From NCBI GenBank assembly GCA_021851885.1, contig JAJZBS010000015.1:1-38819 (forward strand): a DNA stretch of 38,819 nt. Direction: 5' to 3'. Under the pieces are notes generated by a model. The model did not search any database. It was not told the DNA's origin and was given only the letters and a program-made list of their open reading frames with translations. Numbering within the stretch: the first letter of the stretch is position 1; each line of letters begins with the position of its first letter. A program made the position numbers and the translations under genes. The stretch is from Actinomycetes bacterium (GTDB taxonomy: Bacteria > Actinomycetota > Acidimicrobiia > Acidimicrobiales > JAMCQF01). Positions 6,828-15,464 of the stretch are shown one piece after another.

Positions 6828-9800
6828 TCATCGGCTGAGGTCGCGGCCGGTGTCGATCTGTTGCTGTGGACCGCGACGCCGCCATGCTTCGTCGCTGGCC
6901 GTGGCCTGCGCCCTGCGGGTCGCGAGGTCAGCGCGTTGGTAGTCAAGCCGCTGTCCCTGGCCGCCGGGCACTTGTCCGAGCGGATCGTTGCCGATGACGC
7001 CGTAGCGGTCGCGATAGGCGACGATCGTGCGGACCTGCTGCTCCCAGACCGCGAGCCGGGCGGGGTCGGTGGGTGGCGGGCCTAGCCGCCGCACCCACGG
7101 CTGGCCTGCTTGGATCGCCTGCATGGTGAGTGCGGTGGCTCGTTGCTCGATCAGGTCGCGTAGCTCGGTGAGGGTGCGGCTCATGTCGGCGGGCATCGCT
7201 CCGCTGGCCTCGGGCATAAGCCCGGCGACGTAGCGGGGTCGGCGGCGGCGTTGGGTGCCGCCGGAGCGGGCGGCGGTCAGTTTGGCGAGCCGCGCGGCGA
7301 GCACCGCGGCCGGGTCCTGGGCGTCATCGAGCCCACCGGCGCGGACTGCTCGTGATAGGAGTTGTTCTGGCTGGTGGCCGTCGGCCTCGGTACGGCGGAG
7401 CTGTGCGATCAGCGACCCGAACGACTCCCCACCGATCACCTGCCTGGCCTGATCGGCGGTCAAACCGCTGCGAGTGGTTGCGTTGGCGAAGCGGTCGCGT
7501 TGGGCGGTTTGGGCGATGGTCTCGTACTCGGCAGCGAGCTGGGCAATGCTGGACCACTTCTCCTGCTCGGCTTCGATCGTCTCGTGCGCGGACTTCTCCG
7601 CGCCCTCGTGCTGGAGCACGCCGTAGAGGATCGTCCGGGCCGTGTCCTCCCCGGTGTCATGGCCGGGGGTGTGCTGGTGGTGCTCAACGTGGGCCTCGTC
7701 GGTAGCGACGTAGGCGATGTTCGCCTGGCGTCCGCGGGTCATCGCGACGTAGAACGCCTCCCTGGTCATGGAGGATGAGTGGACGACCAGATGCGCGGTC
7801 TCCACGGTCGCGCCCTGCGCTCGATGCGCGGTGATGGCGTAGCCCAGCTCGACGTGCTCGGCCACATAGTCCGCGGGCAGGATGACCCGGCCGCGTCGCC
7901 CACGCGAGCCGGGGCGCTGGACGGTCAGGCTCCCGTCCTCGTGGCTCTCGATGACGGTCCAGGTATCGCCGTTCTTCACCCATCTCTTCCTGGTGGACAG
8001 GCGGCGGTTGTTCTCACGGGTGACGATGGCGTCGCCCTGCCCGGCGATCGTGCCGTCACGCAGGCTCACGCCTTCGACGGCGACTTGACCGGCGAGCATC
8101 CGGTCAGCGCGGGCGCGCTGGTTCAGGGCGGTCACGGTGTCGCTGGTCTCGGCGATCAGGACGCTCGACCGCCCAGCGGCGGTGTCGTGCTGCCAGGCGC
8201 GGTAGGCGGCGTCGAGCATGTCGTCGTGATCGCCGCCGACGATCCGGCCATGCTCGTCGTAGACGTCGATCACTTCGGTATCGCCCCGGCGGAGGCGGAG
8301 CGAGGCCGCCTTCTCCCACTCGTTCTTGAAGCGGCGAATGTCGGCCAGCTCCGGCGCCCCATCCTCATCGGTCGCGTTGCGATCCCGGACGAGCAGCCCG
8401 AACGCACCGCCAGCGTCCACCGCGGCGAGCTGCGCGGGATCACCGGCCAGCAACACCTTCGCTCCCACCGCAGCGGCGTGGCTGGCGAGCTGGTCGAGAA
8501 GCATCGTCCCGGCCAGGGATGCCTCGTCCACGATCACCAACTGCTCAGCGGTTAGGTTCCAGCGGCCGTGATCGTGCTCGTAGAGCCACTTGGCGGTGTT
8601 CTCCGTCCCGATCCCAAGATCACTCGCCAGCACGTCGGCCGCCGCCGCGGACGGGGCGAGCCCGATCACGCTACCCGAACCGTGCTCGGCCTCCCAAACG
8701 CGACGCAGTGCGCCCAAGGCGAGGGTCTTACCCGCCCCGGCCGGGCCGACCAGCACGTCCACCGTCCGGCCCGAGACCGCCACCCGCTCGACCATGCGCT
8801 GCTGATCGGGCGACAGCACCCTGCCTTGCTCATCCGGGGAACTGGCAACCTGCGCGGCATGGGCTGGGTTGAGCGCCGGACCATCCGCGCTGCGGGAGAG
8901 GTTGAGCATCCGGTCCTCGGCCGCCAACAGGGCAATGGACGTGTAGATGGTGGACTGGCGTGGCCGGAACACACTCGACCCATCCGACCGGGTGAACGCG
9001 GCGGGGGCAATGGTCAGCTCGGGCGGGGTGAGCCGCAGCGACGCGGCCTCGGCGGCGTCGGTGGTGAGCCCCATCACCGCCTCCCGATCGGCGGTGCTGG
9101 CGAACCGGAGGCCCATCGTTTGCCGGGACGCCTCCGCTGAGAGGTTCCACCGGCCCCAGGTCGAGCGCTTCTCCTGCACCTGCTCGACCACGGCCTGGCC
9201 GAGCACCACGAGCTCGTCACGGCTCACGTCCTCGGCGCGCAGGACTCGATCGCTGTCGGTGGCGAGGACGTGTGGCGCCCAGCTCGCAGCATCCTGACCG
9301 AGTGCGCGGTCAGCGCGGCGACGCCACTGGTCGGTCAGCTCCGCCAGCGAGTAATGCGTCTTGTCCGGCCGAGTCGAGAGCGTGGCCTGCTGACGCAACC
9401 GCAACACCGTCCGCTTGTCCGGCCGGTGGCCGTGGTCGGTCACGTAGATGTCGATGAGCCGGTCGGTCTCCGCGTCGATCGCCGCACTGCGAGACGAGAA
9501 CTCCGCGATCAACTCGTCGGGCACGCCGATGATCTCCCATGCCGGGTTGCGACCCCGACCCCGCTCCCGTCGCTCCCACCCGAGCCCGAGTGCTCGGGTC
9601 AGGTGGTCGGCAAGTACGGCGTTGTAGTGCTCGGAGAGGGCGACGACGGCCTGGTGCATCGGTCGCCCGTCCAGCGAGCGCCATTTGCCGTCCTCGCCTT
9701 GCACCTTGTTGCTGATTACCGCGTGCGTGTGCAACTGCGGATCAGCAGCGCGTGAGTCGTAGTGGTCATACGCCGTTGCGATCAGGCCGCGCGTGGCGAC

Positions 9801-10397
9801 CTGTGCAACCCCGGCGTGCCCGACCCTGGTCGCTGCAACATCGCGCTCCATCAGCGCAACCACGTCCGCAACCGCCCGGTGATGCGCCTCCACGATTGCG
9901 GCTTGCACGGCGGGGTCCGCGACCGCCCACAATGCGCTGACGCTCTTGGGGACCGAGAAGGTGTAGTCATACCCCGCCACCGTCCGCCTGCTCCCGCGCT
10001 CACGTTCCTCAACCCCGATCCGCTCGACCGCCGCGGCGCGCTCGTCGGCGCTCAGCTCCGGGTCCAAGTGCTCGACCCGTGTAGCGATGCGTTCCTCGAC
10101 CGTCTTGTGCCGGAAGTACGGCAGGCCGAGCGGATCGCCGGTGACCGGATCACGACCCTGGCCCAGCAGCCGGCGCAGATGATCCTCGCTCACCGCGCCG
10201 CCCGGCTCGACCCGCCGGTCGATGGTGCCGAGGGCGTGGACGCCGGTACCGAGCCAGCAGCCGGGCGGCGTGCCCTTCTCCGTGTAGTAGGCGATCAACG
10301 GCGTGGTCAGCGGCCGGTTCCCATCGCCAGCGGCGACCGACTGAAGCAGGTACCTGTAGCCGTCCCCGGCCGACATCACACGCATCGAGACCGTCAC
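6828..10397 (-). CDS. MobF-family conjugative relaxase-helicase (TrwC/TraI type)
   Basis: This 1189-residue protein nicks the origin of transfer, stays bound to the 5' end and unwinds DNA. The start is taken as GTG 10,397, giving the normal MobF N-terminus (VTVSMRVMSAGDGYRYL). The frame is open further upstream to 10,532, but those 45 residues are basic and non-homologous. The tyrosine pair Y37-Y38 (IAYYTEKGTPPG) and the three-histidine metal site (H212, H223, H225 in DHYDSRAADPQLHTH) are intact. The C-terminal RecD-like helicase has Walker A GPAGAGKT at 551-558, VIVDEAS at 621-627 and a late AITAHRAQG motif. The repeated GCGCACCTG element abuts the start codon. It is transcribed opposite to the channel genes. 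No oriT could be assigned. Confidence 0.93.
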   Translation of the reverse strand: MTVSMRVMSAGDGYRYLLQSVAAGDGNRPLTTPLIAYYTEKGTPPGCWLGTGVHALGTIDRRVEPGGAVSEDHLRRLLGQGRDPVTGDPLGLPYFRHKTVEERIATRVEHLDPELSADERAAAVERIGVEERERGSRRTVAGYDYTFSVPKSVSALWAVADPAVQAAIVEAHHRAVADVVALMERDVAATRVGHAGVAQVATRGLIATAYDHYDSRAADPQLHTHAVISNKVQGEDGKWRSLDGRPMHQAVVALSEHYNAVLADHLTRALGLGWERRERGRGRNPAWEIIGVPDELIAEFSSRSAAIDAETDRLIDIYVTDHGHRPDKRTVLRLRQQATLSTRPDKTHYSLAELTDQWRRRADRALGQDAASWAPHVLATDSDRVLRAEDVSRDELVVLGQAVVEQVQEKRSTWGRWNLSAEASRQTMGLRFASTADREAVMGLTTDAAEAASLRLTPPELTIAPAAFTRSDGSSVFRPRQSTIYTSIALLAAEDRMLNLSRSADGPALNPAHAAQVASSPDEQGRVLSPDQQRMVERVAVSGRTVDVLVGPAGAGKTLALGALRRVWEAEHGSGSVIGLAPSAAAADVLASDLGIGTENTAKWLYEHDHGRWNLTAEQLVIVDEASLAGTMLLDQLASHAAAVGAKVLLAGDPAQLAAVDAGGAFGLLVRDRNATDEDGAPELADIRRFKNEWEKAASLRLRRGDTEVIDVYDEHGRIVGGDHDDMLDAAYRAWQHDTAAGRSSVLIAETSDTVTALNQRARADRMLAGQVAVEGVSLRDGTIAGQGDAIVTRENNRRLSTRKRWVKNGDTWTVIESHEDGSLTVQRPGSRGRRGRVILPADYVAEHVELGYAITAHRAQGATVETAHLVVHSSSMTREAFYVAMTRGRQANIAYVATDEAHVEHHQHTPGHDTGEDTARTILYGVLQHEGAEKSAHETIEAEQEKWSSIAQLAAEYETIAQTAQRDRFANATTRSGLTADQARQVIGGESFGSLIAQLRRTEADGHQPEQLLSRAVRAGGLDDAQDPAAVLAARLAKLTAARSGGTQRRRRPRYVAGLMPEASGAMPADMSRTLTELRDLIEQRATALTMQAIQAGQPWVRRLGPPPTDPARLAVWEQQVRTIVAYRDRYGVIGNDPLGQVPGGQGQRLDYQRADLATRRAQATASDEAWRRRGPQQQIDTGRDLSR

Positions 10398-10413
10398 GCC
10401 GGTCAGGTGCGCC
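10398..10413 (-). promoter_or_regulatory. GGCGCACCTGACCGGC leader element, relaxase copy
   Basis: A perfect 16-bp consensus copy on the minus strand ends at the base before the relaxase GTG. Just upstream, ACCTC and GAGGT flank a 9-base loop and could form a hairpin. No usual Shine-Dalgarno lies at normal distance. Confidence 0.7.
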
Positions 10414-10559
10414 GGGGTTACCTCGTGGTGCAAGAGGTGTGGACCGGCCCGGTGCGGCTGAGGCTCAGGGCGGAGCGAGCGTGTGTTCGGCGAGCGGCAG
10501 AGGGGCAGTAGCTCGGACCGTCGTAGCGGCACGGGGTTGACGGAGGATCGAAGCAGTCG

Positions 10560-11123
10560 CTACGCGCTGCCGATGACCGTCGTGACGATCTTGTGGACTT
10601 CCGTGCCGTCGGGCGGCGCGGTCTCCTGGTCGGTGCAGAGCAGGTGGACGGCACCGGTGAGAGTGGGAGCGAGAGTGCGGACGTCGGTGTCGTGGGCGAG
10701 GCGCCCCAGGTTCCGCTCGGCCGCGAGGTAGGCGCGGATCATGGCGGTTCCTTCGCCGAGAAGGGGGATGCGGGCGGTTCCGGCCTCGCGTAGCCGGGTC
10801 CGAAGGTTGTCACGAGCGATGATGAGCCCGACGATCGCGACCGCGACGGGAGAGAACATCTCGACAAGAGCGTCGGTGAGGTTGTCGGCCACGGTGCCCG
10901 TTCCAGCCGAGTCGAGCAGGGCCTGCGTTTGTGCCTCCAGACGGGTGATCCGGTCGAGCACGAGTTCGGACAAGAAGGCGTCGAAGTCAGCGAAGTGCCG
11001 ATGTACCAGTCCCTTGGCGACTCCCGCCTCGGCAGTGACCGCACGGCTGGTCAACGAGTTTGGCCCGCCGCGCAGCAGGACGCGCTCGGCAGCGTCAAAG
11101 AGCTGTTGTTGCGCATCGTGCAT
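10560..11123 (-). CDS. TetR-family transcriptional regulator
   Basis: The protein has 187 residues from ATG 11,123, which has GGAG at the right spacing; the frame continues 14 residues further up to a TTG. The N-terminal TetR domain reads AQQQLFDAAERVLLRGGPNSL, then SRAVTAEAGVAKGLVHRHF with the HTH at about residues 25-45. The helical C-terminal part would bind a ligand. It is divergent from a methyltransferase gene and the 70-bp gap holds that gene's promoter, so it most likely represses it and itself. The signal molecule is unknown. It lies between the relaxase and channel modules. Confidence 0.88.
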   Translation of the reverse strand: MHDAQQQLFDAAERVLLRGGPNSLTSRAVTAEAGVAKGLVHRHFADFDAFLSELVLDRITRLEAQTQALLDSAGTGTVADNLTDALVEMFSPVAVAIVGLIIARDNLRTRLREAGTARIPLLGEGTAMIRAYLAAERNLGRLAHDTDVRTLAPTLTGAVHLLCTDQETAPPDGTEVHKIVTTVIGSA

Positions 11124-11159
11124 CGGCACTCCGGTCGGCAAGCTACGTCCCTTCTCGGG

Positions 11160-11188
11160 TTGCAAGTGGGCACGCGCTCATTTATAGT
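11160..11188 (+). promoter_or_regulatory. Strong promoter of the methyltransferase gene, probably leaderless
   Basis: TTGCAA (11,160-11,165) and TATAGT (11,183-11,188) are separated by 17 bp. The ATG at 11,195 lies 7 bp behind the -10, at the expected first transcribed base, so the mRNA would have no leader. The heptamer AGTGGGC occurs at 11,165-11,171 and 11,187-11,193, 22 bp apart, over the promoter, and may be the operator of the divergent TetR protein. Confidence 0.75.
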
Positions 11189-11194
11189 GGGCGC

Positions 11195-12010
11195 ATGACC
11201 ACTCTACCGCCCCGCTTCACCGGCGCCGACTCGCACCGCGCCCGAGGCATCGCGGAGTCGTTCGGCGCCGACGCTGCCGCCTACCACCAGGCCAGGCCGA
11301 GCTACCCCCAAGCTCTGGCGGACCGGATCATCGCGGCGAACCCCGGCCGTGACGTGCTCGACGTGGGCATCGGTACGGGCATCTCGGCCCAGGGCTTTCA
11401 GGCGGCCGGGTGTCGGGTGCTCGGTGTCGAGGTTGACGCGCGGATGGCCGAGTTCGCTCGCGGCCAAGGGTTCAATGTCGAGGTCGCGAAGTTCGAGGAC
11501 TGGGACCCCGCTGGTCGCTCGTTCGACATGGTGATCGCCGGGCAGACCTGGCACTGGATCGACCCTGTGGCGGGCGCAATCAAGGCCGCTCAGGTGCTCC
11601 GGCCGGCCGGCCGGCTTGCTGCGTTCTGGAACACCTTTCAGTTCCCGCCCGACCTCGCCGAATCGCTCTCGGCCGTCTACGCCAGCGTGTTGCCTGACTC
11701 GCCCTTCTCCCGAGGCATGTTCGCCGGCCCCGACGCATATGGCCCGATCTTTGACAAGACCGCCGACGGGATACGCCAGGCAGGCGGGTTCGGTGGACCA
11801 GAGCAGTGGCGCGCCGACTGGCAGCAGACCTACTCACGGGACGAATGGCTCTCCGTCCTACCAACCGCCGGCGGTCTCAACCAACTGCCCCAAGACAAGC
11901 TCAACGATCTGCTTGCCGGCATCGGCGCAGCCATCGACGCCGCAGGAGGCAGCTTCACGATGACCTACGCAGCCGTCACCGTCACCGCCGCACGAGCAGA
12001 TGCCACCTGA
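11195..12010 (+). CDS. SAM-dependent methyltransferase under TetR control
   Basis: The protein has 271 residues. It shows ADSHRARGIAESFGADAAAYHQARPSYP-type entry sequence, motif I DVLDVGIGTGISAQGF at about 53-68, GVEVDARM and the QTWHWID motif near 120, all typical of the group of small-molecule methyltransferases that resembles trans-aconitate and YcgJ-like enzymes. The ATG at 11,195 coincides with the expected transcription start. The frame is open further upstream into the TetR gene, but that part is not coding for this protein. The AraC copy 2 gene begins 11 bp before its end. The substrate is unknown, but control by TetR suggests detoxification of a small molecule. Confidence 0.82.
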   Translation: MTTLPPRFTGADSHRARGIAESFGADAAAYHQARPSYPQALADRIIAANPGRDVLDVGIGTGISAQGFQAAGCRVLGVEVDARMAEFARGQGFNVEVAKFEDWDPAGRSFDMVIAGQTWHWIDPVAGAIKAAQVLRPAGRLAAFWNTFQFPPDLAESLSAVYASVLPDSPFSRGMFAGPDAYGPIFDKTADGIRQAGGFGGPEQWRADWQQTYSRDEWLSVLPTAGGLNQLPQDKLNDLLAGIGAAIDAAGGSFTMTYAAVTVTAARADAT

Positions 12011-12416
12011 TCCAGCCTCGACAGACGCCGAGCGCCCACGCTCATCTCATCAGCCAAGGACCGCTCGCCGGGGCGTCGTCCGCGGCCATGTCGTCACAGC
12101 TATCGGCGTGTTGCGCGATCACTTGCCCGAGCCCTGGACTCTCGACGCTCTGGCTGAGGAAGTTCACCTTTCGCGTTCCCAACTCGCGCGGTCTTTCGAT
12201 GCGACGGTCGGCATGAGCCCGATGGCCTATCTGCGTCAGATGCGGGTCGAGCGGATGGCGCGGCTGCTGGTCTCCACGGACCTTTCGGTTGCCGAGACCG
12301 CCCGCTCGGTCGGCTGGAGGAACCAGTTTCACGCCAGCCAGTGCTTTCATGCCGCCTACGGCGTCTCGCCCACCGAGTTTCGCCGCCAGCACACCACGCC
12401 GCCACCTATCGCCTGA
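12000..12416 (+). CDS. Short AraC-type transcriptional regulator, copy 2
   Basis: The protein has 138 residues, mostly an AraC/XylS double helix-turn-helix domain (LDALAEEVHLSRSQLARSF and SVAETARSVGWRNQFHASQC). It is a paralogue of the gene at 5336-5782, with which it shares nearly the whole domain and long identical DNA runs. N-terminal sequences differ. The gene overlaps the methyltransferase by 11 bp and so is coupled to it. Both copies end a cargo group, and between them lie the relaxase and TetR genes. Either both regulate their own neighbours or both read the same site in the element. Confidence 0.84.
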   Translation: MPPDPASTDAERPRSSHQPRTARRGVVRGHVVTAIGVLRDHLPEPWTLDALAEEVHLSRSQLARSFDATVGMSPMAYLRQMRVERMARLLVSTDLSVAETARSVGWRNQFHASQCFHAAYGVSPTEFRRQHTTPPPIA

Positions 12417-12736
12417 CCACGCCCTCTCACCTAACGCTGCGCGCGGATCGAGTGTCGAGAGGCACCTGCCAGAGCACTCGGCGAGAGACTTGCCATGTCG
12501 GCCGTGAGCAGGGGAACTGGCGGCGACAGCATGGGCATTTCTGGACGGCGCGAATCCATACGGGCCGGTCGCATCGTGCGCCTGGTGGCCCCGGCTGTGC
12601 CGGAGTCGGGTGCTATGGCTGGTGGTGAGCCTGCCGTGTTGTTTGGAGTGGATGGAGTGGTGACCGGGCTCGTCTTGCGTACCTGGCCTACGACACGCCG
12701 CCGGTCGGCGGCTGATGTGGGTCAGGAGGAGCGGCG
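12417..12736 (+). other. 320-bp gap before ardC with a degenerate leader element
   Basis: I see no convincing gene here. A GCGTACCTGGCC sequence (12,678-12,689) resembles the repeated leader element with one changed core base. It is followed by a perfect hairpin, GCCGCC-GGTC-GGCGGC (12,697-12,712), and then by the AGGAGGAG Shine-Dalgarno of the next gene. A partial GGCACCTGCC is at about 12,463. The start of the transfer operon probably lies in this gap, but no clear -35/-10 pair was found. Confidence 0.45.
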
Positions 12737-13849
12737 ATGGCGCCAGGTAGGACGACAGCCAAGACGGCGGATGAGGTTCGGGAGGCTCGTGAAGCGAAGC
12801 TGACTGAGCTGTCGGGCCGGCTGGAGGGCGCGGTCGGTCGGCTGGTGTCGGGTGAGGATTGGGTGGCGGCGGTGCGGTTCGCGGCGCGGTTTCGGTCGCG
12901 GTCGTTCGCGAACACGTTGCTGATCTTCGCCCAGCATCAGGACGCTTTCGAGCAGGGGCGGGTGAGCGAGCCGTTCCCGTCGTATGTGGCGGGATACGAG
13001 CAGTGGAAAGCCTTGGGCCGTCAGGTCGCCAAGGGCCAGACGGGCTACATGATCTACGCGCCCGTGACCGCACGGTTCGCGACGACGAGCCCGGCGGATG
13101 CGGAGTCGTGGCGTCGCCTAGATCGTGGCGAGAAGGCCCGGCCGGGTGAGGTTGTGCGGTCCAAGATGGTCGGCGTCAAGCCGGCCTACGTGTGGGACGT
13201 GAGCCAGACCGGCGACGAGCCGGTCCCCGAGCGCGTCCGCCCGCGGCTGCTGGCTGGTGAGGCACCCGCGGGGTTGTGGGAGGGCCTGGCCGCCCAGGTC
13301 CGCGACCACGGTTTCACACTGGCCGATGCGCCGGATGCGGTGGCGCTGGGCGGCGCGAACGGGGTGACGGACTTCCTGGCGCGCACGGTCCAGGTCCGGG
13401 CGGACATGGATGACGCGGCGAGGGTCAAGACGTTGGCGCACGAGCTGGCGCATATCGAGTTGGGGCATGAGGATCGCCGCCCGGACGGGTTGCATCGCGG
13501 GATCGGGGAGGTCGAGGCCGAGTCGGTCGCGCTGATGGTGTGCGCGAGCTTCGGGCTCGACTCGACCGACTACACGGTCCCGTATGTCGCGTCATGGTCC
13601 TCGCAGCTCAAAGACAGCTCCCCGCTGGAGGTCATCCGGGCGACGGGCGAGCGCGCACGGACAGCGGCGCTGGCGATCCTCGACGGGCTGCCGGAGGCGC
13701 CGGTCGGGGACGGCGACCCGCCCGGCCTCGACCGCAGCCTCGGAGAGCGAGCGCGGGAACGGCCAGGCGCAGAGCGTGCCACGCCGGTCACCGCCCGCCC
13801 AGCGGCTGCGCCGGTAGAAGTGCGGGAGCCAGCGGCGGTGGGGTGGTGA
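12737..13849 (+). CDS. ardC: ArdC-type antirestriction protein (ssDNA-binding metalloprotease fold)
   Basis: The protein has 370 residues. The N-terminal part (about 20-150) matches the ArdC ssDNA-binding domain, with the typical RSFANTLLIFAQ and YEQWKALGRQVAKGQTG. The C-terminal part has a zinc metallopeptidase site, HELAH at 235-239, with a third ligand in EVEAES (258-262). ArdC proteins are known from plasmids, where they travel with or protect incoming DNA against restriction. The ATG has AGGAGGAG in front of it. The next gene starts inside its stop codon (GTGA). It probably acts early after transfer. The last ~50 residues are low-complexity and Pro/Arg/Ala rich. Confidence 0.86.
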   Translation: MAPGRTTAKTADEVREAREAKLTELSGRLEGAVGRLVSGEDWVAAVRFAARFRSRSFANTLLIFAQHQDAFEQGRVSEPFPSYVAGYEQWKALGRQVAKGQTGYMIYAPVTARFATTSPADAESWRRLDRGEKARPGEVVRSKMVGVKPAYVWDVSQTGDEPVPERVRPRLLAGEAPAGLWEGLAAQVRDHGFTLADAPDAVALGGANGVTDFLARTVQVRADMDDAARVKTLAHELAHIELGHEDRRPDGLHRGIGEVEAESVALMVCASFGLDSTDYTVPYVASWSSQLKDSSPLEVIRATGERARTAALAILDGLPEAPVGDGDPPGLDRSLGERARERPGAERATPVTARPAAAPVEVREPAAVGW

Positions 13850-14727
13850 CCCCGCCGATCACGCCGGTCGAGGTTGTGGCCGAGGCAGGCGCGCTGTCGC
13901 TACCGGACGCCGCGGCAGCGTATGCCAGGGCGGGCCTGTCGGTGTTCCCCTGTGTGCCAGGCGAGAAGCGTCCGTTGACCGAGCACGGGTTCACCGACGC
14001 GAGCACCGATCTGAACCGGGTCGCCGCGTGGTGGCGGCGGTGGCCGCAAGCCAACATCGGACTTGCGACCGGGCGGCCCGGCGGATTCGACGTGCTCGAC
14101 ATCGACGTGCATCCGGGCGGATCGGGATTCCCCGCGTTGCGCCGGGCACGCCAGGCCGGACTTGTCGATGGGTGGACCGTGTTGGCTCGTAGCCCGGCGG
14201 GCGGGGTGCATCTCTACTTCCCGGTCGATCCCGAGCGCGAGCAGCGATCGTGGGCGTTGCCGCAAAGGCATGTGGACTTTCGCGGGGCCGGCGGCTATGT
14301 GATCGCCCCGCCCTCCCGGATCACCACTGAGCGTGGAGCGGTGCGAGGGTATCGGCTGATCGCTGCGGGCTGCGCCCCGCAGCCCGTCGAGGCCGGGGAG
14401 CTGCGCCGCCTGCTTGCCCCGCCACGGCCACGTCCGGCTGCGCGGCCGGGGGTCAGTTTGGCTGGTGGGTCTGGTCAGCGGCTGGGGGCATGGCTGGCGC
14501 TCCAGGCGGAGGGCAACCGCAACCGGGCGCTGTTCTGGGCCGCCTGCCGACAGGCCGAAGCCGGGGTCCCCCAAGACGAAGCACGGCATCTGCTCGGGTC
14601 GGCGGCGGAGCGGACGGGGCTGGGCGAGCGCGAGATCGACGCCACCCTGGCCTCCGCCTACCGCAGTACTACCCGCCGGCACAACGCGCCGGCCGCGAGC
14701 ATCGCGTCGGGAGGGCTGGGTCGATGA
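13846..14727 (+). CDS. Bifunctional DNA primase/polymerase (PrimPol N-terminal domain)
   Basis: The protein has 293 residues from GTG 13,846, which overlaps the ardC stop. The PrimPol fold is shown by AAAAYARAGLSVFPCVPGEKRPL at the start, WWRRWPQANIGLATG near 62-76, the catalytic acidic DID at 85-87 (DVLDIDVHPGG), ARSPAGGVHLYF around 114-125 with H122, and VDFRGAGGYVIAPPS. No helicase domain follows; the remaining ~90 residues end in a helical LASAYRS-like tail. Such proteins prime the complementary strand of the transferred DNA or support replication of the excised element. The next gene overlaps by 4 bp (ATGA). Confidence 0.85.
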   Translation: MTPPITPVEVVAEAGALSLPDAAAAYARAGLSVFPCVPGEKRPLTEHGFTDASTDLNRVAAWWRRWPQANIGLATGRPGGFDVLDIDVHPGGSGFPALRRARQAGLVDGWTVLARSPAGGVHLYFPVDPEREQRSWALPQRHVDFRGAGGYVIAPPSRITTERGAVRGYRLIAAGCAPQPVEAGELRRLLAPPRPRPAARPGVSLAGGSGQRLGAWLALQAEGNRNRALFWAACRQAEAGVPQDEARHLLGSAAERTGLGEREIDATLASAYRSTTRRHNAPAASIASGGLGR

Positions 14728-15464
14728 CTGCGCCGGCACCGAGCGCAACCGTGGTCCTTCCGCGTGGCTCGGGCCGGCTGGTGCTCGGGGTCGCGGTGGC
14801 GGGGACGGTGTTCATCGCGCTGGGCGCGTTCTGGCTGTCGTTCACGTCGCTGTCGGCGCTGGCCCGTGCCTGTGGGATTCCGGCCGGGCGGGCGTGGATG
14901 TGGCCGCTGATCGTGGACGGCGTGATCGTCGTCGCCACCGTCTCGGTCGTCGCGGTGAGCGGCAACGGCCAGGACCGCCACGCGGCCCGCTACCCGTGGC
15001 TGCTGCTGAGCGCCGGGGCCACGGTGTCGGTCCTGGCGAACGCCAGCCACGCGATCGTCGCCGCCGACGCCAGGGTGCCGTCGGTGCTCGCCGCGTTGGT
15101 GGCGGCGGTCCCGCCGGTGGTGCTGGTCGCGATCACGCATCTCACCGTCGAGCTGACCCGCCGCCCACACCCGCGCCCGGCGAGCACGGCAGACACGTCG
15201 GGCCGGACGGCTCAGCGGTCGGCGCGGCCGGTGAGGACGGCGAACCGAGTCGACGGGAGCGGGCCGGTGGGTGAGGCGCTGCGGCTGCGGGCGCACACGT
15301 CGTTGACGAACCGGGAGATCGCCGTCCGGCTCGGGGTGCATCCCTCCACGGTCGGCCGCTGGCTCAAGTCACGAGACGCCCCGACGCTTCCCCCGGCGCG
15401 AGCGCCGTTGGAGCTGCCCGGCGGCAGCGAGCACGAGTCATCTGAGGAAAGGAGACAGCAGTGA
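14724..15464 (+). CDS. DUF2637 membrane protein with C-terminal helix-turn-helix
   Basis: The protein has 246 residues. Four hydrophobic segments lie in the first ~140 residues (about 19-41, 55-75, 90-108 and 118-138), with the DUF2637 pattern GAFWLSFTSLSALARACGIPAGRAW and WPLIVDGVIVVAT. A linker rich in Arg/Thr follows, then a DNA-binding-like helix-turn-helix (LTNREIAVRLGVHPSTVGRWLKSR, about 191-214). DUF2637 proteins are common on actinobacterial plasmids and ICEs and relate to Spd-type spread proteins. A membrane-tethered DNA-binding protein could hold the element at the transfer site; that role is inferred. It is coupled to the genes on both sides by 4-bp overlaps. Confidence 0.8.
   Translation: MTAPAPSATVVLPRGSGRLVLGVAVAGTVFIALGAFWLSFTSLSALARACGIPAGRAWMWPLIVDGVIVVATVSVVAVSGNGQDRHAARYPWLLLSAGATVSVLANASHAIVAADARVPSVLAALVAAVPPVVLVAITHLTVELTRRPHPRPASTADTSGRTAQRSARPVRTANRVDGSGPVGEALRLRAHTSLTNREIAVRLGVHPSTVGRWLKSRDAPTLPPARAPLELPGGSEHESSEERRQQ

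Noticed and set aside
10398-10532. Longer relaxase N-terminus starting at 10,532
   Set aside because: The extra 45 residues are basic, lack similarity to MobF starts and would put the leader element inside the coding region.
11060-11194. Upstream extension of the methyltransferase at 11,195
   Set aside because: It would run antisense through the TetR start and the promoter; composition is that of a shadow frame.
12495-12803. 102-codon frame before and over the start of ardC
   Set aside because: Arg/Gly-rich, no ribosome site, overlaps the ardC start and the hairpin; judged a chance frame.
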